A stretch of DNA of 64,000 nt from Pseudomonadota bacterium (lineage in GTDB: Bacteria > Pseudomonadota > Gammaproteobacteria > Burkholderiales > Burkholderiaceae_C): NCBI GenBank assembly GCA_023387335.1, contig JAEWIF010000068.1, forward strand, positions 1 through 64,000, written 5' to 3'. This document shows, piece by piece, positions 32,988-40,680 of the stretch; position 1 is the stretch's first letter, and the number at the start of each line of letters is the position of its first letter. Made by a program: the position numbers and the translations under genes. The notes under the pieces are model-generated. The model saw only the letters and a program-made list of their open reading frames with translations, was not told the origin of the DNA and did not search any database.

Positions 32988-34391
32988 TCAGTCGCCCAGC
33001 GGGGACATGGCGTCGAAGTCCGGCATCGCCGCACTCGCGAAGCCGGGCGCCGCCAGCGAGCCGATCGCCAGGCGCCCTTCGCGCAGCCGCAACCGCACGG
33101 CGCCGTGGCTCCGTTCATAGAGATCGGGATGCGCCTGCAGGAATCGCTGCTGCTCCGCCGCCGGCACCGCGGCCAGGCCGTCGACGTAGTGATGGCCGTT
33201 GCGCTCCACGTGGCGGATGCCCAGCAGGTTCACCAGCGCCAGGTCCTGCTGCACCGAGAGGCCGGCCTGCGTGGTGAGGTCTTCGGCCGACATGAAGAAG
33301 GCGTCGCGGCCGAGCTCGCGGTTCCAGCGAGCGCACCGCGCCGCATTGAGCAGCGACTTGTAGAAGCCCTTGCAGGTCTTGGACGAGACGCCGCTGTAGC
33401 CCTTGTCGCGCGCCTGCACGAAGGAATCCAGCTCGCCGTCCGACTCGTCGATGATCACCGGCTTGCCGCCGAAGTCCGCGCCGCGCAGGTCTTCATCCAG
33501 CGCGAGCTTGCGGGCGATCGGCTGTTCGATGAACGCGATCGAGCTCCACAGCCGCTGCAAGGCCGGTGCCGAACGGATCGCCGCCACCAGTTCGGCGACG
33601 CCGGCCGCCGAGGTGTACTGCTCGTTGCCATCCAGCGAAACGAAGTAGGGCTGCGGGGAGCGGTCCAGCACGGCCGCGATGGCGCTCAATCGCGCGATGT
33701 CGGCCGCCACGTTGCCGCCCACCTTGAGCTTGAACCAGCGGTGGCCGTAGGTGGCGACGACTTCTTCCAGCGTCTCGGGCAGGCCGTCGTTCACGCGGTC
33801 GTGCGGCTCCTGGGCGGTGATCGCATCGACGAGGCCGACGGTGTGGCGCGCCTCGATGTCCCGGTGCGGCATCAGGCCGGCGAGGAAACGTTCCATGTCG
33901 AGGCCGTCGAAGCCAATGCCGGCGATGTTGGACCGCACCGCGTCGTAGAAGGAAACGCCCTTCAGGCGGCACACCGCGTCGAGCACCGCGCGATCCAGCA
34001 AGGCCGGCCCGTAGCTGGCCAGCAGCGGATTGAAGTCGCGTGCGGCGCTCGCGGCCTGGTGAGCATCGTGATGCCGAGCGAAGTGGCCGAACGCCGAAGC
34101 CGGCGCGGGATCCGACAGATAAGCCTCGCGCGCGAGGCGCAGGACCGAACGCAGCTGCCCGAAGTTGTCCTCGTTCGACAGCCGCAGGTTCTTGTCGAAC
34201 CACTTGGGCGCCATCAGCTCCGCCGCCGCGCCCCATTGCGAGCGACCATCGGCGGTCTCGACGCGCGCGCGCACGAACGCCTGCGGGCATTCGGTGAGCG
34301 TCACCACGCCGAAGCGGAACGGCAGCCGAAGGCGGACGGGCCGCTCGTACAACTCGATCGCGCCGATGCGCACTTGCAGCGCGTCAGTCAT
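32988..34391 (-). CDS. Enolase-superfamily acid-sugar dehydratase (glucarate dehydratase-like)
   Basis: 467-aa protein of the mandelate racemase/enolase superfamily. Metal ligands can be placed at D254 (SLDGNEQY), E289 (FIEQPI) and D315 (IIDESDGE) with superfamily spacing. A Lys-x-Lys base motif lies at K221/K223 (FKLKVGG) and another Lys in SSKTCKG (338/341). Members abstract a proton alpha to a carboxylate, here most likely dehydrating an aldonate or aldarate. It is the last gene of the Tct catabolic operon and overlaps the sugar isomerase gene by 8 bases. The exact substrate cannot be read. Confidence 0.85.
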   Translation of the reverse strand: MTDALQVRIGAIELYERPVRLRLPFRFGVVTLTECPQAFVRARVETADGRSQWGAAAELMAPKWFDKNLRLSNEDNFGQLRSVLRLAREAYLSDPAPASAFGHFARHHDAHQAASAARDFNPLLASYGPALLDRAVLDAVCRLKGVSFYDAVRSNIAGIGFDGLDMERFLAGLMPHRDIEARHTVGLVDAITAQEPHDRVNDGLPETLEEVVATYGHRWFKLKVGGNVAADIARLSAIAAVLDRSPQPYFVSLDGNEQYTSAAGVAELVAAIRSAPALQRLWSSIAFIEQPIARKLALDEDLRGADFGGKPVIIDESDGELDSFVQARDKGYSGVSSKTCKGFYKSLLNAARCARWNRELGRDAFFMSAEDLTTQAGLSVQQDLALVNLLGIRHVERNGHHYVDGLAAVPAAEQQRFLQAHPDLYERSHGAVRLRLREGRLAIGSLAAPGFASAAMPDFDAMSPLGD

Positions 34392-35229
34392 CCAGGCACT
34401 CCAGCACGCCGCGCAGGTAACCGATGGAGCGCGCCGCGCAGCCGGGCCCGTCGGGCACGTAGTCGAAGGGCTCCACCGCGATCCAGTGCCCGTAGTGGCC
34501 CTGCGCGTTCATCGACAGCAGCGTGGCCAGGATCGGCTCGAACTTCAGGCCGCCCTGTCCGGGTCCGCGGCGGTTGGGGTCGTTCACCTGCACGTGCGCG
34601 ATGTGGCCGGTGGGCATCCAGCGCGCCATCAGTTCGTGCACCGGCTCGCTCTCGGCCTGGCCCGCGGCGCTGCAGTCGATCATCGTCTTGAAGGCAGGTG
34701 AGGCGATCTCGGCGACCATCAGGATGGCCTCTTCGACGGTGTTGATCAGGTCCGTTTCCTTCGGCGACAGCGGCTCCAGGCAGTAGGTCAGGCCGGCGGC
34801 CTGCGCGCGCGCCGCCGCCCGCGCCAGGCAGTCTCGCGCGCGCGACCATGCCTGCTCTCGCGTGGCGCCGGGCGGCACGCTGCGCTGCTTCGGGGAGCCG
34901 TGCACGAGGTAGCGCCCGCCGAGCGCGGCGCACAGGTCCACGAGCCGCTCCATGCCCGCCGCCGTGCGCCCGCGGACGGCGGCGTCGTCGCTCACGATGG
35001 ACAGGCCCGGCGGGGCCACCAGCAGCCAGTGCAGGCCCGTGATCACCAGCCCCTCGTCCTCGGCCATCTGCCGGAACGTCGCGGCCTGCGCGTCGGTGAT
35101 GGCCAGCGGGTCGTCGGCGAGCGTGAACGGCGCCACCTCCAGGCCGTCGTAGCCCAGCTGGGCGGCCAGTCGGCACTGCCCGGCGAACGGCAGCGGCTGC
35201 AGCACCTCGTTGCAGAGCGCGATGCGCAT
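34384..35229 (-). CDS. Sugar phosphate isomerase/epimerase (TIM-barrel, AP-endonuclease-2 fold)
   Basis: 281-aa cytoplasmic TIM-barrel protein of the hydroxypyruvate isomerase/xylose-isomerase-like family. Metal and substrate residues are suggested by the strand ends YCLEPLSPKETD (Glu), FKTMIDCSAAGQ (Asp), GHIAHVQVNDPNRRGPG (His/Asp) and WIAVEPFDY (Glu). It probably isomerises or epimerises the imported sugar acid or a breakdown product. It starts 7 bases after tctA and overlaps the dehydratase gene by 8 bases, so it is part of the same operon. Confidence 0.85.
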   Translation of the reverse strand: MRIALCNEVLQPLPFAGQCRLAAQLGYDGLEVAPFTLADDPLAITDAQAATFRQMAEDEGLVITGLHWLLVAPPGLSIVSDDAAVRGRTAAGMERLVDLCAALGGRYLVHGSPKQRSVPPGATREQAWSRARDCLARAAARAQAAGLTYCLEPLSPKETDLINTVEEAILMVAEIASPAFKTMIDCSAAGQAESEPVHELMARWMPTGHIAHVQVNDPNRRGPGQGGLKFEPILATLLSMNAQGHYGHWIAVEPFDYVPDGPGCAARSIGYLRGVLECLDD

Positions 35230-35236
35230 GGGGACC

Positions 35237-36769
35237 TCAGGCGCGGCGGCCGAACAGCGCGCGCACGCCGGCGAACGCGGCGGCCTTGCCGCGCTGCACC
35301 TGCGCCCGGAACGCCGGGACGTACAGCAGGATGGTGAAGATCGTCACCGCGGCGAACGCCATCGAGATCGGCCGCGTGAAGAAGGGCGCCAGGCTGCCGT
35401 CGGACAGCACCAGCGCGCGGCGCAGGCTCTTGTCCAGCAGCGGCCCGAGCACCAGGCCCAGCACCAGCGGCGCCATCTCGTAGCCGCGCCGGCGCAGGAA
35501 GAACGCCAGCACGCCGATGAACAGCATGACGTAGACGTCGAACAGGCGGGACGCGGTGGCGAACGCGCCCACGGTGCACAGCACGAACACGATGGGCATC
35601 AGGATGTTGCGCGGCACCCTCAGCACGTGCAGCAGCGGCCGCACGCCGAACAGGCCGAAGAACAGGATGGCGATCGAGGCCAGCGTGGTCATCGCCACCA
35701 CCTGGTAGACGAAGTGCGGGTTCTGGATCATCAGCATCGGCCCGGGCTGCACGCCGTGGATGATCATGGCCGCCATCAGCACGGCCGAAGGCGCCGAGCC
35801 GGGGATGCCCAGCGCGAGCGACGGGATGATGTGGCCGGGGATCGAGGACATGTCACCGGTTTCGGCCGCCATCAGGCCGTCGATGGAGCCCTTGCCGAAC
35901 TTCTCCGGCTCCTTGCTGGCGGCCTTGGCCGCGGCGTACGACATCCAGGCGCCCGCGTCCTCGCCGACGCCGGGCAGGAGGCCGGTGAACACGCCGATGA
36001 TCCCGGAGCGCAGCACGGTCCAGCGGTAGACGACGATCTCGCGCCAGCGCGGCAGCACCGAATCGCGCATCTCGATGATCTTGCGCTCCACCGGGTCGGC
36101 CAGCGTGGTCAGCACCTCGGCCAGGCCGAACGCTCCGACCAGCGCCGGGATGAGCGCGATGCCGCCGGCCAGCTCGTCCCAGTCGAAGGTGAAGCGGTTG
36201 TAGGCGTACAGGCTCTCCTGGCCGACCTGCGCGAGCAGCAGCCCCATGAGGCCCATCAGCCAGCCCTTGAGCGGGTCGTTGCCGACGATGCTGCCGGACA
36301 TGGTGACGCCGAAGAGGGCCAGCCAGAAGAATTCGAAGGCGCCGAACGACAGCGCCACTTCGGCCAGCATCGGCGTGAAGAGGGCCAGGCACACCACGCC
36401 GATCAGCGTGGAGACGAAGGCGCCCGACGTGGCGATGCCGATCGCGTAGCCCGCCTTGCCCTGCTTGGCCAGCGCGTAGCCGTCGGCGCACGAGGCCGCG
36501 TTGGCCGCCGTGCCGGGGATGTTCAGCAGGATGGCCGTGCGCGAGCCGCCGTACAGCGCGCCGACGTACGAGCAGATCAGCACCAGGATGGCCTGGTGCG
36601 GCTGCAGCTTGATCGTGAGCGTGGTCAGCAGCGCGATGGCCAGCGTCGCCGACAGGCCGGGCAGGATGCCCATGACGATGCCGACGAAGGCGCCGCCCAG
36701 GCCGTAGAGCAGCGTCATCGGGTCCATGAAGCTGGCCCAGGCGTGGACGAGATCGGAGAGGCCTTGCAT
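35237..36769 (-). CDS. tctA: Tripartite tricarboxylate transporter, large permease TctA
   Basis: 510-aa inner-membrane permease of a TTT system that takes up a carboxylate bound by TctC, driven by an ion gradient. About 12 hydrophobic segments. Family signatures appear as GILPGLSATLAIALL near the N-terminus, GGSRTAILLNIPGTAANAA, and in the second half GLLPGVGEDAGAWMSY and HIIPSLALGIPGSAPSAVL, the paired Pro/Gly-rich re-entrant loops. It lies 20 bases after tctB. The duplicated loops place it firmly in TctA. Confidence 0.95.
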   Translation of the reverse strand: MQGLSDLVHAWASFMDPMTLLYGLGGAFVGIVMGILPGLSATLAIALLTTLTIKLQPHQAILVLICSYVGALYGGSRTAILLNIPGTAANAASCADGYALAKQGKAGYAIGIATSGAFVSTLIGVVCLALFTPMLAEVALSFGAFEFFWLALFGVTMSGSIVGNDPLKGWLMGLMGLLLAQVGQESLYAYNRFTFDWDELAGGIALIPALVGAFGLAEVLTTLADPVERKIIEMRDSVLPRWREIVVYRWTVLRSGIIGVFTGLLPGVGEDAGAWMSYAAAKAASKEPEKFGKGSIDGLMAAETGDMSSIPGHIIPSLALGIPGSAPSAVLMAAMIIHGVQPGPMLMIQNPHFVYQVVAMTTLASIAILFFGLFGVRPLLHVLRVPRNILMPIVFVLCTVGAFATASRLFDVYVMLFIGVLAFFLRRRGYEMAPLVLGLVLGPLLDKSLRRALVLSDGSLAPFFTRPISMAFAAVTIFTILLYVPAFRAQVQRGKAAAFAGVRALFGRRA

Positions 36770-36789
36770 CGCGGACGGGACGGAAAGGT

Positions 36790-37344
36790 TCAGGGCATGC
36801 GCACCAGGAACACTTCCTGGAACACGAGGTGGATCACGAGCGAGGACGCGAGCCCGATCACGAGCGCCACGATCCAGGCGCGCGCGTCGAGGCGGCGCTC
36901 GGAGGGTTCACGGCTGAGGCGACGCAGCACCAGGATGGAGCCGGTCACGTAGATCGTCGAGGCCAGCCAGAACGGAATGCCGTGGCCGATCAGGACGACC
37001 CCGTAGCCGCAGCACAGGGCCGCGACGACGGCGATGCGCTTGCGCTCCTCGCGCAGGCCGGGCGAGGCCGGGGGGAGCGGCTGCGTGGCCGCGCCGCGGC
37101 GCCAGCTGCGCAGCGCGAGCACGCCGCCCAGCAGGATCATCGCGATGGCCAGCAGGCCGGGCAGCAGGCCGGGCACCGTGTACGGGTTGATGTTCTGGTG
37201 TTCCAGCCGCTCCATCGTGATGGAGCCGACCAGCGTGACGACGCCCAGGGCGGTCCAGAACGCGGCGTCCTTGAGGTCGGAACGCGGCGGCCTGGGCGCG
37301 TCGCGGTCGTCGTGCGCGCCGTCCTGCTCGATTGCTTCGGCCAT
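36790..37344 (-). CDS. tctB: Tripartite tricarboxylate transporter, small permease TctB
   Basis: 184-aa protein with four membrane segments (about residues 27-45, 60-80, 108-130 and 150-175) and a charged N-terminal tail (AEAIEQDGAHDDRDAPRPPR). This is the small TctB subunit that assists TctA; the family is weakly conserved, so topology, size and position carry the call. The ATG shares one base with the tctC stop (TGATG), showing coupled translation. Confidence 0.92.
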   Translation of the reverse strand: MAEAIEQDGAHDDRDAPRPPRSDLKDAAFWTALGVVTLVGSITMERLEHQNINPYTVPGLLPGLLAIAMILLGGVLALRSWRRGAATQPLPPASPGLREERKRIAVVAALCCGYGVVLIGHGIPFWLASTIYVTGSILVLRRLSREPSERRLDARAWIVALVIGLASSLVIHLVFQEVFLVRMP

Positions 37345-38354
37345 CAGGGCTTGGGGATGCCGACGGTGTCGGGCGCCACCTTGGTCTTGCCGCTGTTGTG
37401 CAGGTTCCAGGCGTTGGCCTGCACGGCGGGGAACACGGCCTTCTGCGCGGCTTCGCCCGCGAGCGGGTTGAACAGCGCGCCACGGCTGGTGGCGTACTTC
37501 TTCAGCGCCTCGCTCTTGGTCATCTGCTCGGTCCAGATGCGCTCGACCGTCTTGACCACTTCGTCCGGCACGCCCTTGGGGATGAAGATGCCGAAGTAGT
37601 TGGCCGGCGCGCTGAAGTTGGGGATCGTCTGCGACAGCGGCGGGATGGTGCCGAAGCCCTCCAGCTCCAGCGGCTTGTCGCTCACGGTGGCCAGCGGACG
37701 CAGGCGCTTGCCGCGGATCATGTCGGCCTGCTCGACCGCCAGCTGCGTGGTCATGTCGGCCTCGCCGGCGACGGTGGCCACCACGGCCGGGTTGCCGCCG
37801 TCGTACGAGACTTCCTTGTACTTGATGCCGGTGGCCTTGACGATCTCGTCCATGGCCGCGTGCGCGGCGGAGGTGACGCCGGCGGTGGCGACGCTCACCT
37901 GGCCAGGCCGCTTCTTCATGTCGTCGATCAGTTCCTTGGCGTTCTTCCAGGGCCGCTGCGGGTTGACGCCGATCACCTGGATGTTCGCCACGTTCAGGAA
38001 CAGGTGCCAGTCCTTGATGCTGGTGTTGACCGAGCCGAGCGACTGGTACGCGCCCAGGTCCTGCGCCGCGCCGGCGGTCCAGGTGTAGCCGTCCTTGGGC
38101 GCGTCCATCGCGCTCTTGGTGCCGATGGCGCCGGAGGCGCCCGGCTGGTTCACGATCACGATCGTCTGTCCCAGCGCCTTCTCCAGCTCGGCCGCCGCCA
38201 CGCGCGTGACCTGGTCGGTGGAGCCGCCGGCGGCCCACGGCACGATCAGGTTGATCGGCCGCGTGGGCTTCCACTGCTGCGCCACGGCCGGCGCGGCAAC
38301 GCCGATCGCCAGCACGGCGAGCGAGAGGGATTTCAGGAAGAAGCGCTTTTGCAT
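37344..38354 (-). CDS. tctC: Bug-family solute-binding protein TctC
   Basis: 336-aa periplasmic receptor of the TTT importer. Signal peptide MQKRFFLKSLSLAVLAIGVA with cleavage after VAQQ-like residues near 25. The mature protein shows the Bug pattern: WKPTRPINLIVPWAAGGSTD at the start of domain 1 (carboxylate-binding loop), NQPGASGAIGTKSAM, then VSVATAGVTSAAHAAMDEI. The start at 38354 is fixed by GGAGAACCTC just before it. Bug proteins bind carboxylates, fitting an acid-sugar substrate. A promoter and palindromic operator lie directly upstream. Confidence 0.95.
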   Translation of the reverse strand: MQKRFFLKSLSLAVLAIGVAAPAVAQQWKPTRPINLIVPWAAGGSTDQVTRVAAAELEKALGQTIVIVNQPGASGAIGTKSAMDAPKDGYTWTAGAAQDLGAYQSLGSVNTSIKDWHLFLNVANIQVIGVNPQRPWKNAKELIDDMKKRPGQVSVATAGVTSAAHAAMDEIVKATGIKYKEVSYDGGNPAVVATVAGEADMTTQLAVEQADMIRGKRLRPLATVSDKPLELEGFGTIPPLSQTIPNFSAPANYFGIFIPKGVPDEVVKTVERIWTEQMTKSEALKKYATSRGALFNPLAGEAAQKAVFPAVQANAWNLHNSGKTKVAPDTVGIPKP

Positions 38355-38371
38355 GAGGTTCTCCGGGTTAA

Positions 38372-38390
38372 TTCCCCAATCGGTGAATTG
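38372..38390. promoter_or_regulatory. Palindromic operator at the tctC promoter (site 1)
   Basis: TTCCCCAATCGGTGAATTG. The arms AATTC-x-CC and GGTGAATT pair as an imperfect palindrome (8 of 10). Sixteen of 19 bases match site 2 at 40558. It ends 17 bases before the tctC start codon and covers the predicted transcription start near 38388, the expected place for a repressor. The cognate regulator is not in the window; a GntR-type repressor is one guess. Confidence 0.65.
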
Positions 38391-38394
38391 ATCC

Positions 38395-38424
38395 ACTCTA
38401 GAGGCGGCCGCTCGGGGGTGTCAA
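38395..38424 (-). promoter_or_regulatory. Sigma-70-like promoter for tctCBA
   Basis: On the minus strand a perfect -35 TTGACA (38424-38419) is followed by an 18-base spacer and a -10 TAGAGT (38400-38395, 4 of 6). It lies in the 93-base gap between the DHDPS-like gene and tctC. The start of transcription would fall inside operator site 1. It gives the transporter half of the operon its own regulated start. Confidence 0.6.
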
Positions 38425-38447
38425 CGCGGCATGCCCTAGCTTGCGAA

Positions 38448-39515
38448 TCACGCGAGCCAGCGCTCGCGGTGCGCCGCGACGAAGTCGTCGTCGACCAGGT
38501 GCGGGTAGTCGCGCTGCACCCGGCTGAGCTCCGCGGCCTGGCCCGGGCTCAGGCCTTCGTGCGGGTCCAGGCACCAGGTGCCCTGCAACAGGCCCTGGCG
38601 GCGCAGGATCTCGTGGCAGCCGGCGATGCAGCCGTGGAAGTCGTTGGCGACGTCGAACAGCGCGGCGTTGCAGTCGGTGACCTGGGCGTCCAGCGCCAGC
38701 AGCTGCGCCGACGCCTGTCCCGCGTCGACGGCGGCATGGATGCGCGCCAGCAGTTCCACCGCGCGCTTGGTCCAGACGCTCCAGTGGCCCAGCAGGCCGC
38801 CGCGGATGCGCACCGTGACCGGGCGGCCCTCGCGCATCACGGTGAACGGCGAGAGCAGGTCCAGCACGATGTGGTCGTCGTTGCCGGTGTAGAGCGTCAC
38901 GCGGTCTTCCGCCTGGGCCGCCACGACACCGCGGATCACGTCGAGCGTGCGATAGCGGTGGAACGGTGCCATCTTGATCGCCACCACGTTGTCGATGGCG
39001 GCGAAGCGCGCCCAGAACGAGGCCGGCAGCGCGATGCCGCCCACGGCGGGCTGCAGGTAGAAGCCCACCAGCGGCAGCGCCTGCGCCACCGCCTCGCAGT
39101 GGCGGACCAGCTCGTCCTCGCTCGCGCCCTTCATCGCGGCCAGGCTCAGCAGGCCGGCGTGGTAGCCGAGGCCACGCGCGATCTCCGCTTCGCGGACCGC
39201 CTGTTCCGTGCGGCCGGCGAGGCCCGCGATCATGAACAGCGGACGGCGGCCGCCGATCGGTTCCCACTCGCGCGCGGTCCGCATCGCGAGCGACAGCACC
39301 GGCTCGTACAGGCCCTGCTCGCGGATGGCGAACTGCGTGGAATGCACGCCGACGGCGACGCCTCCGGAGCCGGCGTCCAGGTAGTAGCGGGTGAGGGCGC
39401 GCTGGCGGCGCTCGTCGAGCTTGCGGTCCGCGTCGAGCGCGAGCAGGTGCGCGGGGATGGCGGCGCCGCGGCGAAGGACGGCGAGCGAGTCGGAGGGGAT
39501 CTCGGTGCGGTGCAT
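38448..39515 (-). CDS. DHDPS/NAL-family lyase or dehydratase
   Basis: 355-aa member of the class I aldolase DapA superfamily (TIM barrel). The Schiff-base Lys is K181 (VVAIKMAPF) and the partner Tyr is Y153 (GFYLQPA). It is about 50 residues longer than DapA, with an extended C-terminus. Relatives act as 5-keto-4-deoxyglucarate dehydratase, 2-keto-3-deoxy-acid aldolases or N-acetylneuraminate lyase. In this operon a 2-keto-3-deoxy sugar acid made by the enolase-superfamily dehydratase is a sensible substrate. The start is one base after the epimerase stop. Confidence 0.85.
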   Translation of the reverse strand: MHRTEIPSDSLAVLRRGAAIPAHLLALDADRKLDERRQRALTRYYLDAGSGGVAVGVHSTQFAIREQGLYEPVLSLAMRTAREWEPIGGRRPLFMIAGLAGRTEQAVREAEIARGLGYHAGLLSLAAMKGASEDELVRHCEAVAQALPLVGFYLQPAVGGIALPASFWARFAAIDNVVAIKMAPFHRYRTLDVIRGVVAAQAEDRVTLYTGNDDHIVLDLLSPFTVMREGRPVTVRIRGGLLGHWSVWTKRAVELLARIHAAVDAGQASAQLLALDAQVTDCNAALFDVANDFHGCIAGCHEILRRQGLLQGTWCLDPHEGLSPGQAAELSRVQRDYPHLVDDDFVAAHRERWLA

Positions 39516-39516
39516 G

Positions 39517-40527
39517 TCAGTACTTCCCGTCGCGCGCTTCGTAATGCGTCGGCTTGCCCAGGCTCGCGCCGCCGCGCGACACCCAGTCGGCGGTCCAGTC
39601 CAGCATGCGGTCCAGGCTCACCTGCGGCGGTCCGAACAAGCGGAAGGCTTCGCTGCAATCGACCAGCCACGCGGTCGATGCTTCCTGCCCGCGCAGCACC
39701 GGCTCGATGCCGAGCCGCTGCCCGAGCGCACGGGCGACGTCGCGGATCGCCACGCGCGGACCGCTCAGGTTCAGCGGCGTGGTCGGCGTGTCGCAGTGGG
39801 CCAGCGATCGCAGCGCCCAGTCGTTGGCCTCGCCCTGCCAGATGACGTTGGCGTGGCCCATCGCCAGGTCGATGGGCTCGCGGTGCAGCACCTTGTGCGC
39901 CACGTCGTGCAGCACGCCGTAGCGCATGTCGATCGCGTACGACAGCCGCAGCAGCCGCCCCGGCGTGCCGTGCTGGTGCGAGAAGTGCTGGAACATGCGC
40001 TCGCGCGCCACGCAGGAATTGGCGTACTCGCCCGAGGGCGCGGTCGGCGGCATGGACTCCGGCGCGCCCGGACCGTCGGTGGCGACGAAGGGGTAAACGC
40101 AAGCGGTGGAGAACGCGACGATGCGCGATCGCGGATAGCGCTCGGCCACCAGCGCCGGCACGTGCGCGTTCATCGCCCAGGTCAGCCATTCGCTGCCGGT
40201 GGAGCCGAACTTGCGCCCGGCCATGAACACCACGTTGGGCGCATCGGGCAGTTCGGCCAGGGCCTCGCGCGAGAGCAGGTCGGCTTCCAGGCAGTCGATG
40301 CCTTCGCGCTCCAGCTCCTCGCGCAAACCGGGCTGCGAGAACCGCGCCACGCCGATCACCCGGCGCGCGGGATCGGCCCGCTTGGCCATGCGCGCGAGCG
40401 TGGGGCCCATCTTGCCGCCGACGCCCAGCACCAGGATGTCGCCGGGCGCGCGCTGCAGCGCCTGCACCAGGGCCTCGGACGGGCGCGACATCTCGTCTTC
40501 CAGTTGCGCTACGGTGGAAAAGCTCAT
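39517..40527 (-). CDS. NAD-dependent epimerase/dehydrogenase, extended SDR
   Basis: 336-aa Rossmann-fold protein. The cofactor loop is ILVLGVGGKMGPTLARMA near residue 31. The strand NVVFMAGRKFGSTGSEW and the Ser-containing AFSTACVYPF follow. The catalytic YxxxK reads YANSC, so Tyr is kept but the Lys position is Cys; the active site is not the usual SDR one. First gene of the catabolic operon, followed one base later by the DHDPS-like gene. Oxidation or epimerisation of an acid sugar is inferred from context only. The start at 40527 gives MSFSTVAQLEDEM. Confidence 0.8.
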   Translation of the reverse strand: MSFSTVAQLEDEMSRPSEALVQALQRAPGDILVLGVGGKMGPTLARMAKRADPARRVIGVARFSQPGLREELEREGIDCLEADLLSREALAELPDAPNVVFMAGRKFGSTGSEWLTWAMNAHVPALVAERYPRSRIVAFSTACVYPFVATDGPGAPESMPPTAPSGEYANSCVARERMFQHFSHQHGTPGRLLRLSYAIDMRYGVLHDVAHKVLHREPIDLAMGHANVIWQGEANDWALRSLAHCDTPTTPLNLSGPRVAIRDVARALGQRLGIEPVLRGQEASTAWLVDCSEAFRLFGPPQVSLDRMLDWTADWVSRGGASLGKPTHYEARDGKY

Positions 40528-40557
40528 CGGCGGAAGGGGGAGGGCAAAAGCGCATCT

Positions 40558-40576
40558 TTCACCATCCGGTGAATTG
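40558..40576. promoter_or_regulatory. Palindromic operator upstream of the catabolic operon (site 2)
   Basis: TTCACCATCCGGTGAATTG, containing the perfect palindrome TTCACC-ATCC-GGTGAA. It matches site 1 at 16 of 19 positions. It lies 30 bases before the start of the epimerase gene, first gene of the Tct operon, in the gap shared with the uvrA-like gene. I see no clear -10/-35 pair beside it on the operon strand. Confidence 0.65.
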
Positions 40577-40680
40577 CGGCCATCCGGCGCCACCCCTAGA
40601 ACCAAAGCGGTGCCGGGTCCTACGCGCCGGCACAGGCCATTCCGACCCGGAGGCCGCGCGAGCCCCGCTACGTTGGTGCC

